Assembly: GCA_003510795.1 (NCBI GenBank)
Contig: DOKP01000049.1
Location: 4,798-12,776 of the forward strand
Direction of reading: 5' to 3'
DNA length: 7,979 nucleotides
Source: Candidatus Moraniibacteriota bacterium
GTDB taxonomy: Bacteria; Patescibacteriota; Minisyncoccia; Moranbacterales; UBA9337
Every line of letters starts with the position of its first letter. Position 1 is the first letter of the stretch. A program made the position numbers and the translations under genes. Shown here piece by piece: positions 1 through 4,229 of this stretch. The notes under the pieces were generated by a model that worked only from the letters and a program-made list of their open reading frames with translations, was not told the origin of the DNA and made no database searches.

Positions 1-39
1 CGGCCGGACATTGGTGAGGAGGAATATTAAAAATATATA

Positions 40-68
40 GAGAATGGATATAGGGAGAATGGATGTAG
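40..68. repeat. Two-copy tandem 14-bp repeat
   Basis: Two copies of GAGAATGGATRTAG lie at 40-53 and 55-68, with a period of 15 bp and 13 of 14 bases identical. They sit upstream of the HIT-family gene. They could be a slippage duplication or a pair of protein-binding sites; nothing in the sequence decides between these. Confidence 0.5.
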
Positions 69-99
69 ATAGGGTAATTTTATCGGTCGGTGGTTTGGT

Positions 100-128
100 T
101 TGTGGGGCTTGATAAATTGATATATAAT
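100..128 (+). promoter_or_regulatory. Possible sigma70-type promoter for the HIT/PIG-L cluster
   Basis: A perfect -10 hexamer TATAAT lies at 123-128, 35 bp before the HIT gene start. The best -35 at a 17-bp distance is TTGTGG (100-105), which matches the consensus only in its first three bases. In A/T-rich sequence a TATAAT can occur by chance, so this is a moderate call. It would serve the run of closely spaced genes from 163 onward. Confidence 0.4.
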
Positions 129-162
129 AAATTTAATTAACAATTTCACCAAATATAAAAAA

Positions 163-660
163 ATGGAAGCAAACAACATAGTTGATTTAAGGGGAGAGAC
201 GAAGAAAATTACTTGCCTTGGTTGTGACCGCGAAAAAGGTTTGATTGATTTGGGCGATATTGTAAAATCTAAATATTTTGATGCGCACCAAGATTATGAA
301 ATTCCTATCCCAGGTTTTGTGATTATTTCATCAAGGAGACATATTTGGAGTGTGGATGAATTTACTGAGGATGAGCAGATAGATTTTATAAAATTTTTAT
401 GCCAGGTGCGTAAAGCGCAAAGAGAAGTTTTGAGTATTGATGTTATATATTTAGTTCAAGAAGAAGACACTTCGCATCATTTTCACATTTGGATGTTTCC
501 GCGTTTTGATTGGATGGAAGAAAAATTTGGTCTTAAAATCCAATCCGTTCGCCCTATCATGGAATATGCCAGAGAAAATTTAAAAACTGAAGATAATATC
601 AAAGAAGTTGAAATTGCAACAGAAAAGTTAAAGAATTTTTTTAATGATAAAAATATTTAA
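163..660 (+). CDS. HIT-family (histidine triad) protein
   Basis: This 165-residue protein looks like a small cytoplasmic HIT-superfamily enzyme. Members hydrolyse or transfer nucleotide phosphoanhydride or phosphoramidate bonds, for example in Ap4A or AMP-lysine; the substrate here cannot be told. The signature is the stretch S104-H-H-F-H-I-W-M-F-P-R, where His106 and His108 fit the first two positions of H-phi-H-phi-H-phi-phi. The third position is Trp110, not His. The upstream beta-sheet region (residues 43-56, HQDYEIPIPGFVII) fits the HIT fold. Cys18 and Cys21 form a CxxC pair near the N terminus, with no matching second pair. The ATG at 163 is preceded by an A-rich stretch without a Shine-Dalgarno sequence. 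The PIG-L gene starts 17 bp after the stop, so the two are probably co-transcribed. I am confident of the superfamily, not of the reaction. Confidence 0.82.
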   Translation: MEANNIVDLRGETKKITCLGCDREKGLIDLGDIVKSKYFDAHQDYEIPIPGFVIISSRRHIWSVDEFTEDEQIDFIKFLCQVRKAQREVLSIDVIYLVQEEDTSHHFHIWMFPRFDWMEEKFGLKIQSVRPIMEYARENLKTEDNIKEVEIATEKLKNFFNDKNI

Positions 661-677
661 TTAAAATATAAAATAAT

Positions 678-1427
678 ATGAATGAAATTAAAAGTCCATT
701 GAATTATGATCATTATTTGTTTATCCTTGCTCATCCTGATGATGAAATTTACACATGTGTTTTTATTTCTGAACTTATTAAATTAGGAAAAAAAGTGGAT
801 ATTATTTATATAACGAGTGGTGATTATAATGGGGCGGAGGTGGCCATTGAAAGAGAAAGAGAGTTGGAAAATTCTATGAAAATTATCGGAGTTAAAAAAG
901 AAAATGTTCATTTGCTACAAGTGCCTGAGCGACAACTTATGGATAAAGATTTGGAAACGCGCGATAACTTGCTTTCTCTATCAAAACAACTAAATCCAGA
1001 TTGTGTTATTGGTCATGATTTTGAAGGAGGGCATAATGGACATGACTTGGTGAGTTTTTTTGCTTCCCGTGTAGCGCAAGAGTTAAAAATTCCTTTATTA
1101 GTTTTTCCTGCCTATCATGGTTGGCCCGAGAATAGACAATGGAATAAATTTATATTAGAAAAAAATACTGATTATGAATTAAATTTTACAGATGAACAAA
1201 AACAATTACAAAAAAATGTTATGGCATCCCATAAAACACAAGAAAATTTTATGAGCTTGATTTTAAACAGTGCTGATTATGGTTTATTCAATTCACGTGA
1301 AATATTAAGATATGTTTCAGATTTTATTGATTACAAAATTCCTCCTGAAAATCCACTGGGTTATGAATTTCCTGGAAGCAAAATTAAATTCGAAGATTTT
1401 AAAAAGATAATTGAAAGTCTTGGTTGA
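678..1427 (+). CDS. PIG-L / LmbE-family deacetylase
   Basis: This 249-residue protein belongs to the PIG-L (LmbE-like) family of zinc-dependent amidohydrolases. Members remove N-acetyl groups from sugars such as GlcNAc-inositol, bacillithiol precursors or antibiotic intermediates. The diagnostic AHPDDE motif is at residues 18-23. His19 and Asp22 are the expected zinc ligands and Asp21 the likely general base. A second motif, EGGHNGHD at 116-123, supplies the third zinc ligand, probably His122. The segment R59-E-R-E-L-E-N-S-M-K-I-I-G-V matches the helix that usually follows the first motif. There is no signal peptide or membrane segment, so it is cytoplasmic. The substrate is unknown. The start codon has no visible Shine-Dalgarno sequence. 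It ends in TGA and is followed after 14 bp by the next gene, within an apparent cluster. Confidence 0.88.
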   Translation: MNEIKSPLNYDHYLFILAHPDDEIYTCVFISELIKLGKKVDIIYITSGDYNGAEVAIERERELENSMKIIGVKKENVHLLQVPERQLMDKDLETRDNLLSLSKQLNPDCVIGHDFEGGHNGHDLVSFFASRVAQELKIPLLVFPAYHGWPENRQWNKFILEKNTDYELNFTDEQKQLQKNVMASHKTQENFMSLILNSADYGLFNSREILRYVSDFIDYKIPPENPLGYEFPGSKIKFEDFKKIIESLG

Positions 1428-1441
1428 TAAAAAATAATTTT

Positions 1442-1834
1442 ATGAATAATTTTAAAGGTGTTATTATTGAAGAAAGTTTGGAGAATAAAGATGTTTTAGG
1501 AAAAGTTAAAATTGTTAAAACTAATATTGAGCAGGTTGCAGAAGGACACAAAACCCCTTGGATAAAACAATGGACTTTGCATACCGTTGAGATTTTAGAG
1601 AATGAAGCTGATAATATTGCAGAAGAAATTGGCAAATCACTGGACTCGGAGCATAATTGGTATGCTGATTTTAAAAATCATGATTTTCACTATGTCATCT
1701 TTCGTGATAAAGTATTTAAAGTTGAACGATCCAAATCAGAGCAGTATAATGCTGTGACAGAATATGGCGTATCATTGGGAATTCCTGATTACCAACTTGA
1801 TTTTTCGCCACACATCAAAGAATGGGAGAGATAA
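1442..1834 (+). CDS. Conserved hypothetical protein (function unknown)
   Basis: This 130-residue soluble protein has no domain that I can name. It resembles small hypothetical proteins that I associate with Patescibacteria, but that is recollection, not a search. Visible features are an N-terminal beta-rich part (MNNFKGVIIEESLENKDV), a central WTLHTVEI segment, the aromatic and acidic run HNWYADFKNHDFHYVIF, and a C-terminal part ending in HIKEWER. There is no transmembrane segment, signal peptide or cysteine cluster. I chose the ATG at 1442. An in-frame TTG at 1424 would extend it by six residues (MIKNNF) and overlap the PIG-L stop; the ATG is the simpler choice. It lies 14 bp after the PIG-L gene and 19 bp before the broken cysteine-rich gene, consistent with one transcription unit. 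Confidence 0.75.
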   Translation: MNNFKGVIIEESLENKDVLGKVKIVKTNIEQVAEGHKTPWIKQWTLHTVEILENEADNIAEEIGKSLDSEHNWYADFKNHDFHYVIFRDKVFKVERSKSEQYNAVTEYGVSLGIPDYQLDFSPHIKEWER

Positions 1835-1952
1835 ATATCTTTAATTTTATTCTATGAATACTAAAAAACCAAATTGTAAAACAGGACTAAAGAAAAATAT
1901 TATTAAAAAAGATGTTTTTGAGCGGGAGATTTTGCTTTGTAAAAATTTGTCA

Positions 1953-2138
1953 TAGAGCCTGTTCGAAATCTCACCGCTAAGTTATAATAAATTACAGCTT
2001 GTCCGCTAAAACATCCCAATTTCGGCTACAAACCGCTCAAAGCTCGTCGGATTATCTCGATAGTCCTTCCTCGCTTTTCACGGTTTTCGCTCGAAATTGG
2101 AATGTTTTATCATGACATGAGATTTCGGACAGGCTCTA
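1953..2138. mobile_element. 186-bp MITE-like palindromic insertion element
   Basis: The ends at 1953-1973 and 2118-2138 are inverted repeats of 21 bp with one mismatch, beginning TAGAGCCTGT on one side and ending CAGGCTCTA on the other. A second inverted pair of 18 bp with one mismatch lies inside (TAAAACAT at 2007-2014 against ATGTTTTA at 2102-2109, continuing inward through CAATTTCG). Further short arms pair toward the centre: AAACCG 2030-2035 with CGGTTT 2081-2086, and AAAGC 2039-2043 with GCTTT 2073-2077. The whole element can therefore fold into a long hairpin with one asymmetric bulge (1974-2006). It encodes no transposase, so it would depend on one elsewhere. TA at both ends would fit a TA target duplication, as in IS630/Tc1-mariner relatives, but a TA duplication does not by itself restore the split gene's frame. 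The family is unassigned. Confidence 0.85.
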
Positions 2139-2275
2139 AAGAAAATGGTGGCAAATGCAATTGGGGCATTTGCAAAAAATGCGGAGTCTTGCCACTTCTC
2201 TATAAACTGCACAAAGGCATCTTACTTGAAAAACCAGAAGAAATAAAAGAATTAAAAAATAAAATTAATTCGTAA
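2117..2275 (+). CDS. Possible residual 52-residue ORF using a start codon from the MITE
   Basis: The ATG at 2117-2119 overlaps the right terminal repeat of the inserted element by two bases. It reads MRFRTGS and runs in frame into the 3' half of the split cysteine-rich gene, retaining three of the four cysteines (CNWGICKKC) and the conserved-looking tail. No Shine-Dalgarno sequence is visible, but most genes in this window lack one too. It may be an accidental ORF or a rescued, truncated protein. Confidence 0.3.
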   Translation: MRFRTGSKENGGKCNWGICKKCGVLPLLYKLHKGILLEKPEEIKELKNKINS

Positions 2276-2302
2276 TGTGATTTTTAAAATAATTTTATAC
2301 AT

Positions 2303-3232
2303 ATGAAAACTAAATTAATAGAATTTTTAGGTGGTGAAAAACAGAAGCTTAGAGGGATATTAACGTTGCCAGATGGTGAAATAAAAATGGGTGTGATTTG
2401 TTTGCATGGATTTGAAAGATGTTCAGCAACAGAAAAGAAGTTTAAAAAATTGGCTGATGCTTTCGCCGAAAATATGATTGCAACGTTTAGATTTGATTTT
2501 TCCGGTTGTGGTCTTTCTGATGGTGATTTTAAATTTACAACAATAGAACGGCAAGGATTGGAATTTTTGCATGCAATCAATGTTTTCTGGGAGGAAATTG
2601 GAAACAAAAAAATATCTATAGTGGCGCATAGTTTAGGAGCTTGTGTCTTGGCGACACAGATTAAAGAGTTAAAAAATAAGATAGAAAAAATAATTTTAGT
2701 GGCCCCAGCCTTGAATCAAAAAGATCTTTTAAGATATTGGTTTGCAATTTCACAAATGAAAAAATTTAATCCGACTCTTGAAGTTACTTGGAAAAATTAC
2801 AAAGATTATTTTAATGAAAAAGATTTTATAAAAGATTGTGAGAAAGAAGGCAAGACGACAAAGGCAAACTATATCAACCCAGAATATTTTTTAACTGGAA
2901 AAGAGATCAATTTTTCAAATAATTTTGATGATGAAAGTTTACAAATTTTACATATTCATGGAGATACAGATGCGGCAGTTCCCATAGATAGTCTCAGCGT
3001 AAAATTTAAAAATCAAATATTAGTTGAAGGTGGTGATCATGATTTGGAAAAACCAAAGCAGTTAGAACAATGGTTGCAAAAGAGCGTAGATTTTGTTTCA
3101 TCAGAGAATCAAAATGATGAAACTATGGATCAGGAAGTGTCGGTGCTAACTAAAAATAAAAGAAGCCTTTTGAATTATTTCTCGGGGCATGACTGCGTTA
3201 TTATTATTGCCAAAAGAAATATTTTAAGGTAG
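2303..3232 (+). CDS. Alpha/beta hydrolase (serine hydrolase, esterase/acylpeptidase-like)
   Basis: This 309-residue cytoplasmic protein has an alpha/beta-hydrolase fold over about residues 1-264. The oxyanion-hole region is LHGF at 34-37. The strand FRFDFSGCGLSDG (63-75) is typical of the family. The nucleophile elbow AHSLG at 108-112 places the catalytic serine at Ser110. HGDTDAAVP at 219-227 carries the acid, probably Asp223, and GGDHD at 243-247 places the histidine at His246. All three triad members are present, so it should be active on an ester, thioester or amide; the substrate is not apparent. Residues 265-309 form an extra tail of polar then hydrophobic character (VIIIAKRNILR) that I do not recognise. 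The start follows an A/T-rich leader without a Shine-Dalgarno sequence. The promoter of the T-box transcript overlaps its stop codon. Confidence 0.85.
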   Translation: MKTKLIEFLGGEKQKLRGILTLPDGEIKMGVICLHGFERCSATEKKFKKLADAFAENMIATFRFDFSGCGLSDGDFKFTTIERQGLEFLHAINVFWEEIGNKKISIVAHSLGACVLATQIKELKNKIEKIILVAPALNQKDLLRYWFAISQMKKFNPTLEVTWKNYKDYFNEKDFIKDCEKEGKTTKANYINPEYFLTGKEINFSNNFDDESLQILHIHGDTDAAVPIDSLSVKFKNQILVEGGDHDLEKPKQLEQWLQKSVDFVSSENQNDETMDQEVSVLTKNKRSLLNYFSGHDCVIIIAKRNILR

Positions 3233-3235
3233 AAT
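3207..3235 (+). promoter_or_regulatory. Sigma70-type promoter of the T-box / yerC-like / ileS unit
   Basis: A -35 hexamer TTGCCA (3207-3212) and a -10 hexamer TAGAAT (3230-3235) are separated by exactly 17 bp. Each matches the consensus at five of six positions. The -10 overlaps the TAG stop of the hydrolase gene. Transcription would start near 3242, just upstream of the first T-box helices. Confidence 0.7.
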
Positions 3236-3381
3236 AAAAAAGTAAAATTCTTTAGTAGGGTGGCTATCACTGCCTGAATTCGTTTTAACTAGCGAGAGAA
3301 TGTGAGAAGAAAGTCTTTTGAAAGACAGAGTAGACCTCATCGGGTAAGCCTGTAATAGCTGTAATTAAGAGTTTTTAGGTG

Positions 3382-3438
3382 TTAGCTATTAGTTTATAGT
3401 TTTTGCTACAAACTAAAACCTATAAGCTAAAAACTGAA
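3382..3438 (+). repeat. Inverted heptamer-like arrays forming T-box Stem III
   Basis: On the right side, 3411-3438 is four 7-bp units close to ANCTAWA. On the left side, 3382-3409 is four 7-bp units that approximate its complement (TTAGNTW), the last one degenerate. The two sides pair as TTAGTTTATAG (3389-3399) with CTATAAGCTAA (3420-3430), one G-U included, then TTTT with AAAA, around a ten-base loop. A/T-rich sequence can mimic such periodicity, so this is suggestive. Confidence 0.45.
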
Positions 3439-3492
3439 TTAAGGTGGTACCACGATTTATTCACAGTCGCTCTCGAGCGACGTGACAAGTCG

Positions 3493-3523
3493 TCCTTATG
3501 CATTTTTTGCGTAGGGATTTTTT
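3493..3523 (+). terminator. Intrinsic terminator of the T-box leader
   Basis: TCCTTATGCA (3493-3502) pairs with TGCGTAGGGA (3508-3517) over ten base pairs, including two G-U pairs, around a five-T loop. Six Ts follow at 3518-3523. Its left arm contains the CCTT that the antiterminator also needs, so the two structures exclude each other, as expected for T-box attenuation. Confidence 0.88.
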
Positions 3524-3541
3524 ATTTCAAAAAAGTATTTT

Positions 3542-3576
3542 ACTTCCACACTTCAAAGCGTAGCAGTAAAATGCAA
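3542..3576 (+). repeat. 35-bp hairpin repeat, copy 1
   Basis: This copy matches 4145-4179 at 32 of 35 positions in the same orientation. It includes the invariant core ACACTTCAAAGCGT and ends AGTAAAATGCAA. With its left flank, ATTTTACT (3537-3544) pairs exactly with AGTAAAAT (3565-3572), and the inner bases pair partly. It ends 11 bp before the start codon of the yerC-like gene, so the hairpin could affect translation. Confidence 0.8.
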
Positions 3577-3587
3577 ATTTATTTTTT

Positions 3588-4133
3588 ATGGATAAATTAA
3601 AGGAGAATAAGAACAAAAAAGAAGGTGTGGATAAAAAAGATTTGGGAAAAATGTTTTATAAGTTGTGCTTGGCTGTTTCTAAAATAAAAAAACCAGAGGA
3701 GATAGCTAGTTTTCTAAGCGATTTGTTGACTGCTAATGAAGTAAAAATGATTTCCAAGAGATTAAAAATTGCAGAAATGATATTGGATAGATTTTCTTAT
3801 GAGGAAATAAAAGAAGAATTGAAAGTGGGGGATGGAACGATTGCAAGAGTTCAGGAATGGTTAAGTATTTCGGGAGAAGGGTATCGCAAAGCGGTGGAAA
3901 TTACAAAGGGTAAAGATATTATTAAGGAAGATGATTATTTTAAAAGCAATTTTACTAATATAAAGAAAAAATATCCTATGTATTATTGGCCGGAAATAGT
4001 TTTGGAAAATATTATAAAAAATTCCAATAAAAAACAGAAGGATGAAATCAGAAAAGTTGTGGAACAAATGGATAAAATGAAAGAAAAAACTGATTTGTAT
4101 AAAAAATTGAAGAGAATAACTAAATATTTTTAA
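3588..4133 (+). CDS. YerC/YecD-type TrpR-like DNA-binding protein with C-terminal extension
   Basis: Residues 22-107 of this 181-residue protein match the Trp-repressor-like YerC/YecD family: MFYKLCLAVSKIKKPEEIASFL, LLTANEVKMISKRLKIAEMI and YEEIKEELKVGDGTIARVQEWL. The last two parts form the helix-turn-helix (about 50-92), with GDGTIARVQ as recognition helix. Family members are usually about 100 residues. Here residues 110-181 add a lysine-rich, probably helical tail that I do not recognise. The ATG at 3588 has no upstream Shine-Dalgarno sequence; an in-frame ATG at 3651 begins exactly at the conserved domain and is a possible alternative start. The gene lies directly behind the T-box terminator and 96 bp before ileS, so it should be under T-box control with ileS. 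Its target DNA is unknown; binding of tryptophan is not expected for this subfamily. Confidence 0.85.
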   Translation: MDKLKENKNKKEGVDKKDLGKMFYKLCLAVSKIKKPEEIASFLSDLLTANEVKMISKRLKIAEMILDRFSYEEIKEELKVGDGTIARVQEWLSISGEGYRKAVEITKGKDIIKEDDYFKSNFTNIKKKYPMYYWPEIVLENIIKNSNKKQKDEIRKVVEQMDKMKEKTDLYKKLKRITKYF

Positions 4134-4144
4134 AATAGTAAAAT

Positions 4145-4179
4145 ACTTCTACACTTCAAAGCGTGGAAGTAAAATGCAA
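4145..4179 (+). repeat. 35-bp hairpin repeat, copy 2
   Basis: This is the second copy of the element at 3542-3576, differing at three positions. TACTTCTAC (4144-4152) pairs with GTGGAAGTA (4163-4171), with one G-U pair, and CTT with AAG extends the stem inside an A-C mismatch. No T tract follows, so it is unlikely to be an intrinsic terminator. It lies in the 96-bp gap between the yerC-like gene and ileS. Confidence 0.8.
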
Positions 4180-4229
4180 GTTGGGTAATAATTAAAATTT
4201 TGTAAATAATTTTGTAAGAATATAAAAAT

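Larger units (their letters stand above)
1854..2275 (+). pseudogene. Small cysteine-rich (zinc-ribbon-like) protein gene split by a MITE
   Basis: The 5' part starts at the ATG at 1854 and reads 33 residues, ending FEREILLCKNLS. It then meets the stop TAG at 1953, the first bases of the inserted element. The 3' part resumes at 2138 with KENGGKCNWGICKKCG and continues to VLPLLYKLHKGILLEKP and the TAA at 2273-2275. Joined, the two halves give a protein of about 78 residues with the pattern C-x10-C-x4-C-x2-C, which looks like a metal-binding knuckle. The insertion separates the first cysteine from the other three. The halves are in different frames; removing exactly 185 bp (1953-2137) restores one frame. 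The 3' part could still be made from an ATG at 2117 inside the element. I infer loss of the original function; what the protein did is unknown. Confidence 0.75.
3242..3523 (+). ncRNA. T-box leader riboswitch, probably sensing tRNA-Ile
   Basis: The 14-nt T-box AAGGTGGTACCACG is at 3441-3454. In the antiterminator, AAGG (3441-3444) pairs with CCTT (3494-3497) and ACGA (3452-3455) with TCGT (3490-3493). This leaves a seven-base bulge TGGTACC whose UGGU can pair with the ACCA end of an uncharged tRNA; tRNA-Ile has discriminator A. The competing terminator uses the same CCTT. A plausible Stem I base pairs GGCTAT (3262-3267) with ATAGCT (3355-3360) and TGCCT (3271-3275) with GGGTA (3342-3346). That places ATC, an isoleucine codon followed by G, at 3339-3341 in the specifier position. 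AGCGAG at 3291-3296 resembles the conserved Stem I motif. Stem III is 3389-3399 with 3420-3430. The T-box and terminator are seen directly; the specifier and Stem I are inferred, supported by ileS downstream. Confidence 0.88.

Noticed and set aside
1..30. Possible 3' end of an upstream gene (nine codons RPDIGEEEY, then TAA)
   Set aside because: Too short to distinguish from chance; the other frames also stay open for several codons.
1425..1427. UGA possibly recoded as glycine, as in some Patescibacteria
   Set aside because: UGA ends the PIG-L gene at a sensible length just before the next start, and no gene here needs UGA as a sense codon.
1424..1441. TTG at 1424 as start of the conserved hypothetical gene
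   Set aside because: The ATG at 1442 gives a normal start without overlapping the PIG-L stop; the six extra residues are not supported.
1953..2138. MITE interpreted as an intrinsic terminator or a CRISPR-like repeat
   Set aside because: There is no T tract after the outer stem, no repeated spacer pattern, and the ends split a reading frame, which fits insertion better.
3403..3600. A 65-codon + strand reading frame over the T-box region
   Set aside because: It runs through Stem III, the antiterminator, the terminator and the hairpin repeat. The RNA structure explains this DNA and the peptide looks like no protein.
4144..4171. Hairpin after the yerC-like gene as a terminator
   Set aside because: No T tract follows and the same hairpin occurs upstream of the gene as a repeat, so ileS is likely still co-transcribed.
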